This document shows, piece after piece, positions 27,012-40,310 of a stretch of 64,000 nucleotides of DNA. A model generated the notes under the pieces. It was not told where the DNA came from and made no database searches. It worked only from the letters and a program-made list of their open reading frames with translations. Source of the DNA: Planctomycetaceae bacterium (GTDB lineage Bacteria > Planctomycetota > Planctomycetia > Planctomycetales > Planctomycetaceae); the NCBI GenBank assembly GCA_017795105.1, contig CP051247.1, forward strand, positions 1,612,001 through 1,676,000, read 5' to 3'. A program made the position numbers and the translations under genes. Within the stretch, counting starts at the first letter, position 1; every line of letters starts with the position of its first letter.

Positions 27012-27803
27012 GTGAGCCTCGAAGTCATCCAGGGCCATTTGTACGACTACCCGAAATATTACGACTTGGTGTTCGGGTCGGACTGGAAAGCTGAGTTCGA
27101 CTTTCTCAAAGACTGCTTCGAGCGATACGCCAAACGCCCCGTCAAACGCGTTTTCGAGCCCGCCTGCGGAACCGGACGACTGATGTACAAACTGGCCGAT
27201 GCCGGTTACGAAGTCGCCGGTAACGACCTGAATCCCAAAGCGGTCGAGTTCTGCAATGCCCGTCTGGAGAAAAAGGGACATCCGCCGACGGCAGTTGTGG
27301 GCGATATGTCCGATTACACGGTCAAGAAGAAGTTCCACGCCGCCTTCAATATGATCAACAGCTTTCGGCATCTGACGACCGAAAAGCAGGCTGAGGGGCA
27401 TTTTCGATGCACGGCCGATGCGATCACCAAAGGGGGGCTGTTTATTCTCGGGATGCACCTCAACCCGGCCGACGTCGGCGATGACTATGAAGCTGAGGAA
27501 GAGTGGTCAGCCCGTCGCGGACACCTGCAGGTCAATACCCGGCTGTGGTCGATGAACTACAACCCGAAGACCCGTACCGAACAAATCGGGTTCCAGTACG
27601 ATGTCTATACGCCGAGTAAGCAGTTCCGAATCGAAGATACCACGACCTTCCGCTGCTACACCAAGAAGCATATGGACAAACTGATCGCGAAGTTCCCCGA
27701 ATGGGAACTCGTCGAGACATTCGACTTCCACTACGACATCGACGACCCCGTGACCGTCGATGGCGACACCGAAGACGTGGTCTACATCCTCCGCCGAGTG
27801 TAG
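27012..27803 (+). CDS. Class I SAM-dependent methyltransferase
   Basis: The 263-residue protein starts at GTG 27012. Motif I FEPACGTGRL (about 48-57), the acidic end of strand 2 (GNDLNPKA) and a motif with FNMINSFRHL are typical of class I Rossmann methyltransferases. The substrate is not identifiable; the C-terminal half is beta-rich. It lies 220 bp upstream of pstS, with Pho-box-like repeats between them, so it is probably not part of the phosphate operon. Confidence 0.85.
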   Translation: MSLEVIQGHLYDYPKYYDLVFGSDWKAEFDFLKDCFERYAKRPVKRVFEPACGTGRLMYKLADAGYEVAGNDLNPKAVEFCNARLEKKGHPPTAVVGDMSDYTVKKKFHAAFNMINSFRHLTTEKQAEGHFRCTADAITKGGLFILGMHLNPADVGDDYEAEEEWSARRGHLQVNTRLWSMNYNPKTRTEQIGFQYDVYTPSKQFRIEDTTTFRCYTKKHMDKLIAKFPEWELVETFDFHYDIDDPVTVDGDTEDVVYILRRV

Positions 27804-27859
27804 TGGTCTCAGACGCGAATGCTGGCAATCAGGGGAGTTTCCCCAGAATCGGCGAAGTC

Positions 27860-27935
27860 TTAACAAAATCTTCACACACCGGGGTAGGATGGCGCTCGCG
27901 GCTTGAATGTTAAGAATACTTCAAGCCTGTTCACC
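27860..27935 (+). promoter_or_regulatory. Pho-box-like direct repeats upstream of pstS
   Basis: TTAACA (27860-27865) and TTCACA (27871-27876) are spaced by 11 bases start to start, the periodicity used by PhoB/PhoP dimers (PhoP boxes of Bacillus are TTAACA-like). A second cluster, TTAAGA (27910), TTCAAG (27920) and TTCACC (27930), repeats every 10 bases. Because the operon encodes a PhoB-type regulator, autoregulation under phosphate limitation is the simplest reading. No transcription start is known. Confidence 0.6.
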
Positions 27936-28023
27936 TGCAGATTCCGTCAACACGTGAAGATCCCTGCTCCGTTCAGGCCGGGATCGGATGACACCCCGAT
28001 ATTTGATTTTTTGAGGATGCAAC

Positions 28024-29022
28024 ATGACGCTCTCGGTCAAACTGTCACGAATTGCCCTGGCCCTGGCTGCCGTCGGACTGATGGTCGGCTGTGAATACAA
28101 GGAGCCGGGTGCCGCAGCTCCTGGTGAAGGCACAAGCACAGGCTCTTCGGCCGGCAGCGACTATGTTGTTCAGATCGCTGGTTCGAGCACCGTTTATCCG
28201 GTCTCGGCTCGCGTCGCTGAAGCTGCCGATGACACGCTCGGCATCAAAGCCACGGTTGAATCGACCGGAACTGGAACCGGTTTCGAGCGTCTGGCCAAAA
28301 AAGAATGCGACATCACCGGTGCGTCCCGGCCGATCAAGGATTCCGAAAAGCAAGCCTGTGCCGCCAACGGCGTGGAACCGATTGAACTCAAGGTCGGAAT
28401 GGACGGCCTTTCGATCGTTGTGAATCCGGAAAACGACTGGTGCGATGCCCTCACGGTCGCTCAGCTGAAGAAGCTGTGGGAACACGGCAGCGAAATTCAG
28501 ACCTGGAATCAGCTTGACGAAAGCTGGCCGAACGAAAAGATTCGTCTGTTCGGACCGGACGACAAGTCGGGAACCTTTGATTACTTCAACGAAGAGATCA
28601 TCGGCGAAGTGCCGGAAGGTCAGAGCCCCTGCCGCGACGACTACACCCCAGCTGTTCAGGACACTGTCCTGGTCGAGGGCGTGAAGGGTGACAAGTACGC
28701 TCTGGGATACTTCGGATACGCCTACTACGTGATGAACAAAGACTCGCTGAAACTCGTCGGCGTTTCTCCGACCGACGACAAAGCTGACGCAGTCGTGCCG
28801 AACGAACAGACCATCGAAGACGGATCCTACAAACCGCTTTCGCGTCCGCTCTTCGTGTATGTCAGCAAGGATGCCCTGAAGACCAAGCCCGAAGTCACGC
28901 GTCTGGCCAACTTCTACCTGAAAGAAGGCCAGGAAGCCGTCTCGAAGGTCGGATACGTCCGCCTGCCGAAGGCGACGATGGATGCCGGGCTTGAGAAGAT
29001 TTCGGAAGTAGTTGGTCAGTAA
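28024..29022 (+). CDS. pstS: Phosphate-binding protein PstS
   Basis: The 332-residue lipoprotein has a leader ending in MVGC (lipobox-like) and a Gly/Ser-rich linker. AGSSTVYPVS is the phosphate-binding loop of the PstS family, and DDKSGTFDYF the second anion-binding segment. It delivers phosphate to the PstCA channel in the periplasm. First gene of the operon, 166 bp before pstC with a strong hairpin between, which may raise pstS mRNA relative to the rest. Confidence 0.95.
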   Translation: MTLSVKLSRIALALAAVGLMVGCEYKEPGAAAPGEGTSTGSSAGSDYVVQIAGSSTVYPVSARVAEAADDTLGIKATVESTGTGTGFERLAKKECDITGASRPIKDSEKQACAANGVEPIELKVGMDGLSIVVNPENDWCDALTVAQLKKLWEHGSEIQTWNQLDESWPNEKIRLFGPDDKSGTFDYFNEEIIGEVPEGQSPCRDDYTPAVQDTVLVEGVKGDKYALGYFGYAYYVMNKDSLKLVGVSPTDDKADAVVPNEQTIEDGSYKPLSRPLFVYVSKDALKTKPEVTRLANFYLKEGQEAVSKVGYVRLPKATMDAGLEKISEVVGQ

Positions 29023-29040
29023 GTTCTGACCTTTGACTCA

Positions 29041-29067
29041 CCGGCCCACGGTCTTTGCGTGGGCCGG
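29041..29067 (+). terminator. Attenuator/processing hairpin between pstS and pstC
   Basis: CCGGCCCACG pairs perfectly with CGTGGGCCGG over a 7-base loop. Only a loose T-stretch follows (GCATTTTGAT), so partial termination or mRNA stabilisation of pstS is more likely than full stop. Confidence 0.65.
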
Positions 29068-29188
29068 ATTGCATTTTGATAAACCGGACGATTTCGCCGC
29101 TTCTCGCCATCGGCTTTGATTTCCGATTGCATTCGAATGACCATACAATTCGAATGAAGATCGCGTCCAAATTCTTAGAGGTGTACTC

Positions 29189-30142
29189 TTGAAGGGTCAA
29201 CGGCACAGTCTGGCTGCGAAAGCGAGCGGACGGCGATTCTGGGAATCCTCCATCGAGTTTTCGCTTTTCAGCTGCGCACTCGTGTCTGTCTTGACGACGG
29301 CCGCGATTATCTTCGTGCTGTTCTCCGAGGCGATTTTCGGCCTGGGCGGCTCCGTGGCCTTTTTTCAGGAAGTCTCTCTCTGGCACTTCCTGACCGATAC
29401 CAAGTGGGCCCCTCAGTATGGGGAAGGCGAGTTCGGAATCCTTCCGCTGCTTGTCGGAACGATGTGGGTGACCGGGATCGCGGCTCTGATCGGTATTCCC
29501 TTTGGGCTCGCGACAGCGGTCTACCTGAGTGAATACGCCTCTCCCCGGACACGTCGAATCATTAAGCCTCTCCTGGAGATTCTCGCCGGGATCCCCACCG
29601 TTGTTTATGGTTACTTCGCTCTGGTCTTCATCACACCGCTCGTGATTGAGCCTTTCGCAAAGTTCTTCGGCATCCCGGTCGATACGTTCAATGCTGTCAG
29701 CGCCGGACTGGTCGTCGGAATCATGATCATTCCGATGGTTTCCTCACTGAGCGAAGACGTCCTGCGAGCCGTGCCGCGGGGACTTCGCGAAGCCGGCTAT
29801 GCACTCGGTTCGACCCGGTTCGATGTCTCTGTGAAGGTCGTGATCCCGGCTGCTCTGTCGGGCATCCTGGCGTCGTTTCTGCTGGCGATTTCCCGTGCAC
29901 TGGGAGAGACAATGGCGGTGAATATTGCGGGGGGGGTTCGTCCGACACTCACAGCCAATCCATTCGAACAGATCTGCACGATGACTTCGAATATCGTCGC
30001 TATGGCTGGTTCTGACGCACCCGCTGGCAGCGTGCAATACCAGAGTATCTACGCCGTCGCCCTCTCGCTGTTTGCCATCACGTTCGCCATGAATGTGCTC
30101 TCGCAGTTCATTCTCAACAAGTACCGTGAAGTCTACCAGTAA
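29189..30142 (+). CDS. pstC: Phosphate ABC transporter permease PstC
   Basis: The 317-residue integral membrane protein has six predicted helices. It uses a TTG start at 29189, with AGAGGT 6 bases upstream; no ATG or GTG is better placed. The BPD-transport signature LRAVPRGLREAGYALGSTR (EAA loop) and SRALGETMAV are typical of PstC. With PstA it forms the channel powered by PstB. Confidence 0.94.
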   Translation: MKGQRHSLAAKASGRRFWESSIEFSLFSCALVSVLTTAAIIFVLFSEAIFGLGGSVAFFQEVSLWHFLTDTKWAPQYGEGEFGILPLLVGTMWVTGIAALIGIPFGLATAVYLSEYASPRTRRIIKPLLEILAGIPTVVYGYFALVFITPLVIEPFAKFFGIPVDTFNAVSAGLVVGIMIIPMVSSLSEDVLRAVPRGLREAGYALGSTRFDVSVKVVIPAALSGILASFLLAISRALGETMAVNIAGGVRPTLTANPFEQICTMTSNIVAMAGSDAPAGSVQYQSIYAVALSLFAITFAMNVLSQFILNKYREVYQ

Positions 30143-30186
30143 ACGCCCGACGCAACCCCAAGCCCATCGTCGATCGCCCGATTCTC

Positions 30187-31224
30187 ATGAGTGATGTTTT
30201 CCAACGACGCCTGAAACGCCGCCAGCGGACGAGTCGAATCTTCGAACTCGTCTGCCTGCTGTCGACGTGGTTCGGACTGGTCGTTCTCGTTGTCCTGCTG
30301 ACCGGCCTGATGCTCAAGGCAACCGGGACCTGGGATCCGACGGCCACGGGAGCGGCGAAAGCGACCGAAAACTGGCTGACCCCCACCCTGCTCACCAACC
30401 ATATGTCGTCGGACCCTGAACGGGCCGGCATGGTGGCCAGTATCTGGGGAACGTGCTGGCTGATCCTCCTGACGGCGTTACTCAGCGTGCCTGTCGGCCT
30501 CGGAGCAGCCGTTTACCTTGAAGAGTACGCTCACGAAAACTGGCTGACCCGATTCATTCGCCTGAATATCGCCAACCTGGCCGGTGTCCCGTCGATTGTG
30601 TTCGGGATCCTCGGGCTGACGGCCTTTGTCCGGATGTTCGGTTTCTTCGGCGATCCGACGGCAATCGGGGTCCCGCTTGGTATCGGGATGCTCAAGATTC
30701 CCCTTCCCTTCGGAAAGTCGCTGCTGAGCGGGGCATTCACACTGTCGCTGTTGATTCTTCCGATCGTGATCATCGCTTCCCAGGAAGCCTTGCGAGCGGT
30801 TCCTCAATCAATTCGGCATGCTTCGCTGGCCATCGGCGCGACGAAATGGCAGACCATCTGGCATCAGGTTCTGCCAGCTTCGCTGCCGGGCGTGATGACC
30901 GGAGTCATTCTGGCCCTGTCGCGAGCTATTGGCGAAACGGCTCCGATCATTGTTGTCGGGGCAGCTTCCTATATCCGGTTCAATCCCGGAAACATTGAAC
31001 GCATGTCCGAACTGGTCACGAAAGCCGATGGCCTTCTGCTGGTTCCCTCAAGTCAGTACACGGTCATGCCGCTACAGATTTATAATTGGGTGTTGAACAG
31101 TCCGGACCCTGAGTTTAAGAATGTGGCGTCGGCTGCGATTGTCGTTCTGCTCGTCATTCTGTTGCTGATGAACGGAATCGCCGTTTACATCCGAAATCAC
31201 TTCTCGAAACGCCTCGACTGGTAA
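30187..31224 (+). CDS. pstA: Phosphate ABC transporter permease PstA
   Basis: The 345-residue protein has an EAA loop LRAVPQSIRHASLAIGATK and SRAIGETAPI. It is longer than E. coli PstA (296) because the loop after the first helix is enlarged by about 50 residues. It lies 44 bp after pstC. It forms the phosphate channel with PstC. Confidence 0.94.
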   Translation: MSDVFQRRLKRRQRTSRIFELVCLLSTWFGLVVLVVLLTGLMLKATGTWDPTATGAAKATENWLTPTLLTNHMSSDPERAGMVASIWGTCWLILLTALLSVPVGLGAAVYLEEYAHENWLTRFIRLNIANLAGVPSIVFGILGLTAFVRMFGFFGDPTAIGVPLGIGMLKIPLPFGKSLLSGAFTLSLLILPIVIIASQEALRAVPQSIRHASLAIGATKWQTIWHQVLPASLPGVMTGVILALSRAIGETAPIIVVGAASYIRFNPGNIERMSELVTKADGLLLVPSSQYTVMPLQIYNWVLNSPDPEFKNVASAAIVVLLVILLLMNGIAVYIRNHFSKRLDW

Positions 31225-31285
31225 TCCCTTAAAACGTGGAGCTGGCGGAATCGTACCGCCTATTCAGTTCCCCGATGAGAACGCC

Positions 31286-32140
31286 ATGGAACTTCGAACA
31301 TTCGACAATCTGATCGCCCAGCGTAAGGAAGAACCGGAAACGAAACCGGAATCCGAAAAACAGGAGGCCAAATCTCCTGCCGCGAATCCGATCAAAGTCG
31401 AAACCCGGAATCTCGATTTCTTCTACGGCCCTTTGCAGGCTCTGTTCGGCATCTCAATGGCCATGCCGGAGAAGTCGGTCACGGCTCTGATTGGTCCATC
31501 GGGCTGCGGAAAAAGTACCTACCTGCGTACGCTTAACCGGATGAACGACATCGTCGAAGGGACCCGCATTCATGGCGAGGTCATGGTCGACAGTGAAGAC
31601 ATCTACAGCTCCCAGGTCGACGTGGTCGAGCTTCGCAAAAAGGTCGGTATGGTCTTCCAGAAGTCGAATCCGTTCCCGAAATCGATCTTCGACAATATCG
31701 CTTTCGGACCGCGGATTGGGGGACAGCGAAATAAGAAGGAACTCGAAGAGATCGTCGTCCGTAGTCTCAAGCAGGCAGCTCTCTGGGACGAGGTCAAAGA
31801 CCGGCTGCATTCGTCGGCCCTGGCGATGTCGGGTGGTCAACAGCAGCGACTCTGCATTGCCCGCACGCTGGCCACGAACCCCGAAGTCATCCTGATGGAC
31901 GAGCCGGCTTCGGCCCTCGATCCGGCCTCGACGTCACGCATTGAAGACCTGATCTTCGAACTGAAAAAGAACTATACAATCATCATTGTTACGCATAACA
32001 TGCAGCAAGCCGCTCGTGTGAGCGACTTTACGGCATTCTTCTACCAGGGTCGACTGATTGAATTCGGCACCACTCGCGATCTGTTCACGACCCCCAAGGA
32101 GAAGCAAACCGAAGATTACATCACGGGTCGCTTTGGCTGA
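31286..32140 (+). CDS. pstB: Phosphate ABC transporter ATPase PstB
   Basis: The 284-residue protein carries a charged N-terminal extension of about 35 residues absent from most PstB. Walker A GPSGCGKST is at 70-78, signature MSGGQQQRL at 181-189 and Walker B VILMDEP at 201-207, followed by the switch His (VTHNMQQA). It powers PstCA uptake on the cytoplasmic face. Confidence 0.95.
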   Translation: MELRTFDNLIAQRKEEPETKPESEKQEAKSPAANPIKVETRNLDFFYGPLQALFGISMAMPEKSVTALIGPSGCGKSTYLRTLNRMNDIVEGTRIHGEVMVDSEDIYSSQVDVVELRKKVGMVFQKSNPFPKSIFDNIAFGPRIGGQRNKKELEEIVVRSLKQAALWDEVKDRLHSSALAMSGGQQQRLCIARTLATNPEVILMDEPASALDPASTSRIEDLIFELKKNYTIIIVTHNMQQAARVSDFTAFFYQGRLIEFGTTRDLFTTPKEKQTEDYITGRFG

Positions 32141-32205
32141 GCCGCGGCTCCTGCTTCCGCCCCTATTAGACTTCAACTCCATTATCGTCCAGGGATCAGG
32201 CTTCC

Positions 32206-32883
32206 ATGTCAGTGCACCTCATTAGAGATTTGGACAACCTTCATCGTTCCTTAATGACGATGTGTACGATGGTGGAAGAGTTGATTCACGCAGCCGTGAA
32301 TACTCTCGCAAAGCCGGATCATCGCATGGCGCGGGAACTGGCCGAGCGGGATCGTGATATCGATAACTACGATGTGACGATCGAGGAGGAATGCCTGAAG
32401 ATTCTGGCCCTTCACCAGCCGGTCGCGACCGATTTGCGGCGAATTGCCGCCGTGATGAAGATCTCTGGCGAGCTGGAACGGGTGGCCGATCTTGCCGTGC
32501 ATATCGCCGAGCGTTCGAGTTATCTCGAAGGTGCGACCGCGATTTCCATCCCTCCCAAGGTCCATACGATGGCCGAAAACGCTGTGACGATGCTTCACGA
32601 GAGCATCGATGCCTACGTCAATCTCGACACGGCCATAGCGCGGAAGGTTTGCCGGCAGGACGACATTGTCGACGAACTCAACCGAGAGATCATCCAGACC
32701 ATCACTGAAATGATGAGTAAGTCACCGGATCTGATTGAAACAGCTCTGCACCTGTTCTCGGCGTCGCGACATATTGAACGCGTTGCCGACCATGCCACCA
32801 ACATCGCGGAAGATGTGGTCTATCTCGTCGAGGGCGAAATCGTTCGACATCGCGGGCGTTCCGACCACAAAGTCGCCTCCTGA
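32206..32883 (+). CDS. phoU: Phosphate signalling protein PhoU
   Basis: The 225-residue all-helical protein has the two-fold PhoU repeat with its acidic metal motifs (ERDRDIDNYD and CRQDDIVDELNREI). It links the Pst transporter to the PhoR/PhoB signalling pair and limits toxic phosphate uptake. It is 65 bp after pstB and 22 bp before phoB. Confidence 0.93.
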   Translation: MSVHLIRDLDNLHRSLMTMCTMVEELIHAAVNTLAKPDHRMARELAERDRDIDNYDVTIEEECLKILALHQPVATDLRRIAAVMKISGELERVADLAVHIAERSSYLEGATAISIPPKVHTMAENAVTMLHESIDAYVNLDTAIARKVCRQDDIVDELNREIIQTITEMMSKSPDLIETALHLFSASRHIERVADHATNIAEDVVYLVEGEIVRHRGRSDHKVAS

Positions 32884-32905
32884 TCCAGCCCCGTCGGACC
32901 GCTGC

Positions 32906-33592
<687 letters not shown>

Positions 33593-33705
33593 CCCGGCTC
33601 ACTTCGGCTGGCAATCTCATTCGCCCCCTGATCTCGGCGGCGAAATTGGATATAATGAAGCCTCGTTCATTCGACGTTTCTCCTCTGCCGATCGGAGCCG
33701 ATGTC

Positions 33706-33996
33706 ATGTCTGAAGCCGACTCCACTGCCGCTCAGTCCGCCGACCGCCGACTCTACGTCCCGCACAACGATGGCTGGAACGCGATCGTTAAACCGAACGC
33801 GACGAAAGAGTACTGCTACTACCGCAACCCCGACGAAGAGCACTTCCATCTGCTTCAAATCGGTGAGATCTACATCGAAAAAGGGGGCGAGAAGGTCTGC
33901 ATGAACTGCGCGATTCGCCAGGGCATCCTGACCGATAATCGGATGCACTGGCAGCAGCCAAAGCGGTCTCGACTCACTTTGCCGGACGCCTTTTAA
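33706..33996 (+). CDS. Small conserved-looking protein with CxxC motif
   Basis: The ATG at 33706 gives 96 residues; an in-frame ATG at 33655 would add 17. The protein is hydrophilic with an aromatic segment (KEYCYYRNPDEEHFHLLQ) and a KVCMNCAIRQG motif whose two cysteines could bind metal or react with redox partners. A TATAAT hexamer at 33651-33656 may be a -10 element. I do not recognise the family. Confidence 0.62.
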   Translation: MSEADSTAAQSADRRLYVPHNDGWNAIVKPNATKEYCYYRNPDEEHFHLLQIGEIYIEKGGEKVCMNCAIRQGILTDNRMHWQQPKRSRLTLPDAF

Positions 33997-34107
33997 AGCC
34001 TCGTCGGAAAGGTCTCGCCCCGCGACAGTTCGGTTCACAATCGACATTGGCCCGATTGCCTGATAGTGTGACACGTTCCTGTCGACACTCACTCTGAAGG
34101 GCCGCTG

Positions 34108-35544
34108 ATGACTATCCCGCTTCGTCTCGTCCTCCTCATTCTGCTCTGCCTCGGATTGGCGCCCACCCCGCTTCTGGCAGAGCAGCCGCCGAACATTCTG
34201 TTCATTTACCTCGACGACTTCGGCTGGCGCGACGCCGGCTTCATGGGCTCCGATTTCTTTGAGACGCCTCACATCGACCGACTGGCTGGTGAAGGGATGG
34301 TCTTCACGAATGCCTACTCGGCAGCCGCGAACTGTGCACCCGCTCGAGCCTGTCTGCTGTCCGGGCAATACACCCCGCGGCACGAGATCTTCAACGTCGG
34401 AACCGGCCCCCGGGGCGATGCTCGCTATCGTCGCCTCGAGCACGTTCCCGGTGTCAACACTTTGCGACCGGAGATCAAAACGTGGGCAGAGTGCTTCCAG
34501 GATGCCGGCTACACGACCGGGATTATGGGAAAGTGGCACCTCAGCGACGATCCGCGTGACTACGGGTTCGACATCAACATTGGGGGAACGCATTCCGGAA
34601 GCCCCCCGAAAGGCTACTATCCGCCGCACAACGTCCCCGGCCTCAAGAATGCTCCGGCCAGTGAGTACCTGACTGATCGCTTAAGCAGCGAAGCCTGCCA
34701 GTTCATTCGTGATCACAAAGAGAAACCCTGGCTGCTGTATCTGTCTCACTTCGCCGTACATACGCCGCTGCAGCCGAAGAAGGAGCTTGTCGACAAGTAT
34801 CAGAACAAGACGCCGGGCGAACTGCACAATCACGTCACCATGGCCACGATGATTCAGGCAGTCGATGATGGCGTGGGCCAGATTGTTGACACGCTTAATC
34901 AACTTAAGTTGACTGAGAACACGATTGTCCTGTTCTATTCCGATAACGGCGGTCTGGCCGCTGCGACGGACATGGCCCCCTTGCGGGGTTACAAAGGAAC
35001 TTACTACGAAGGCGGAATCCGCGAGCCGTTCTTCGTGAAATGGCCCGGTGTCGTTGAACCGGGCTCGAAGTGCGACAGTCCCATCATTGGTGTCGACCTG
35101 TACCCCACGCTGTGTGAGATGGCCGGTCTAAAAATGCCCGATCAGATCTGCGATGGACGATCGTTACTGCCATTGCTCAAGCAACGCGGTGCCGTTCAGG
35201 AGCGTCCCCTCTTCTGGCACTTCCCGGCTTACCTGCAGGCGTCCGGAAAGGTCGAACGGAAGGAATGTCGCGACCCCCTGTTTCGCACCCGCCCCTGCAG
35301 CATTGTTCGGTACGGCCCGTGGAAGCTGCATCAATATTTCGAAGACGGCGGCCTGGAGCTCTACAATCTGTTCGAAGACCCCGGTGAACAGCACAACCTG
35401 GCCGACTCGCACCCCGAACGACGACAGGAACTGCTCGATCTTCTCACGTCGTGGCAGCGCGAGGTCGACGCTCCGATCCCCCGCACCGCCAATCCCAAGT
35501 TCGATGCTCAGGCCGAAGCCGAGGCTCTCCGCAAGCATCGCTGA
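34108..35544 (+). CDS. Secreted sulfatase (formylglycine type)
   Basis: The 478-residue protein has a signal peptide (hydrophobic to about residue 24). The sulfatase signature CAPARACLLSG starts at Cys76, the residue converted to formylglycine. Metal ligands include Asp36/Asp37 (YLDDFG), and DNGG near residue 278 is the second metal site. Sulfatases cleave sulfate from polysaccharides and are abundant in planctomycetes. The substrate is unknown and no maturase gene is nearby. Confidence 0.92.
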   Translation: MTIPLRLVLLILLCLGLAPTPLLAEQPPNILFIYLDDFGWRDAGFMGSDFFETPHIDRLAGEGMVFTNAYSAAANCAPARACLLSGQYTPRHEIFNVGTGPRGDARYRRLEHVPGVNTLRPEIKTWAECFQDAGYTTGIMGKWHLSDDPRDYGFDINIGGTHSGSPPKGYYPPHNVPGLKNAPASEYLTDRLSSEACQFIRDHKEKPWLLYLSHFAVHTPLQPKKELVDKYQNKTPGELHNHVTMATMIQAVDDGVGQIVDTLNQLKLTENTIVLFYSDNGGLAAATDMAPLRGYKGTYYEGGIREPFFVKWPGVVEPGSKCDSPIIGVDLYPTLCEMAGLKMPDQICDGRSLLPLLKQRGAVQERPLFWHFPAYLQASGKVERKECRDPLFRTRPCSIVRYGPWKLHQYFEDGGLELYNLFEDPGEQHNLADSHPERRQELLDLLTSWQREVDAPIPRTANPKFDAQAEAEALRKHR

Positions 35545-35606
35545 AACGGTTCCGATTGACTGCGAGATTGGCATAACTTTCGCAGCCTTGCTCAGAGATC
35601 AGTTGT

Positions 35607-35635
35607 TTGACGCCCCCGCGGATCCATCCTAGTAT
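35607..35635 (+). promoter_or_regulatory. Sigma-70-like promoter upstream of ftsH
   Basis: TTGACG (35607-35612), a 17-base spacer and TAGTAT (35630-35635) match the housekeeping consensus well. It lies 194 bp upstream of the ftsH start, leaving a leader with no open frame of note. Confidence 0.55.
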
Positions 35636-35828
35636 CAGCGAGGAAGATTCGACCTGTTCAGCAGGTCATCTGCGAATCGACTGAAAGCTGAGCGGTCACT
35701 CCGTCTGTCGGGCGGACAGAACCGCCCCGGCTTCAGTTCGAATGCGCCAGCGTCTCACGTTATGGAATCATTAAACAGCATCCACCGACTCCGTCGGAAA
35801 GCTGCTCAATCTATCAGGTCAACAGTCG

Positions 35829-38030
<2,202 letters not shown>

Positions 38031-38138
38031 CTGAATTGTGAAACCCTCTTCGATCGAGTAATTTTGAACAGACTCGGGACCATTCCTGAGCGTCCCGATC
38101 GAGTCCCGCCCCGACCGAACTTGCAAAAGGAATCCCCG

Positions 38139-39440
<1,302 letters not shown>

Positions 39441-39519
39441 TCCTTCGAACTCCCGACCAGACGCCACAGACTCTGTGACGACGGGAATGTCGATGCACAG
39501 TGAATCGGAAATCAGAACC

Positions 39520-40209
39520 ATGAATGAACGGACCAAAACCCTGCTTTCGAAGCGGCCTTTGATTGCCCCTTCGATGCTGAAGTGCGATTTCGGAAACCTC
39601 GAAGCCGATGTCGCACGCCTGGAAGAGGCAGGGGCTCCGCTCCTTCACTGGGATGTGATGGACGGACACTTCGTCCCCAATCTTTCCTATGGGGCCATGG
39701 TCATCGAAAAAATGCGGCATCGGACAGAGCTTCCGTTCGATGCCCATCTGATGATCAGCGATCCGGCCAAATACCTGAAAGACTATGTAAACGCCGGTTG
39801 CGATCTGATTTCGATTCATATCGAAGCCGTGCCCGAGCCGGGCGAACTGCTCGAGACAATTCGCTCGCACGGCTGTTCTCCCGGACTGGTCTTGAACCCC
39901 GGCACGCCGGTGGACCGGATCACTCCCTGGATTTCAGAATGCGATCTGCTGCTGGTGATGAGCGTCGAACCGGGTTTCGGTGGCCAAAAATTCATGCCTG
40001 TTGCACTCGATAAACTGTTCCTGATCAAGGAGTTAATGCGAGACGACCAGTTACTCTCCATTGACGGCGGGATCGGACTGGAGACAATTCAGTCTTGTGC
40101 CGAGCGAGGAGCCGATACATTCGTCTGTGGGAGTTCAATCTTCGACCACGAAGACTATTCCGCAGCGGTTTCCGGCCTGTTGGCTGCAATCGATCGCCCT
40201 GCCGGCTAG
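39520..40209 (+). CDS. rpe: Ribulose-phosphate 3-epimerase
   Basis: The ATG at 39520 gives 229 residues (usual 210-230). The barrel motifs are complete: IAPSMLKCDF, HWDVMDGHFVPN (catalytic Asp and metal His), SVEPGFGGQKF and the final GSSIF phosphate loop. It interconverts ribulose 5-phosphate and xylulose 5-phosphate. It starts about 80 bp after the PQQ-like gene. Confidence 0.94.
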   Translation: MNERTKTLLSKRPLIAPSMLKCDFGNLEADVARLEEAGAPLLHWDVMDGHFVPNLSYGAMVIEKMRHRTELPFDAHLMISDPAKYLKDYVNAGCDLISIHIEAVPEPGELLETIRSHGCSPGLVLNPGTPVDRITPWISECDLLLVMSVEPGFGGQKFMPVALDKLFLIKELMRDDQLLSIDGGIGLETIQSCAERGADTFVCGSSIFDHEDYSAAVSGLLAAIDRPAG

Positions 40210-40310
40210 AATACGCCGCCTGAATCTTCGGAGCAGTTCCGGCTCTCAAGGGAATGACGTCCCAGTCTGCGTGGCTGTGGCCCCATTCGTTGTTTTACAA
40301 CGGTTTATCT

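Noticed and set aside
28024..29022. Generic tungstate/sulfate-binding protein instead of PstS
   Set aside because: The binding loop AGSSTVYPVS and the pstCAB-phoU context specify phosphate.
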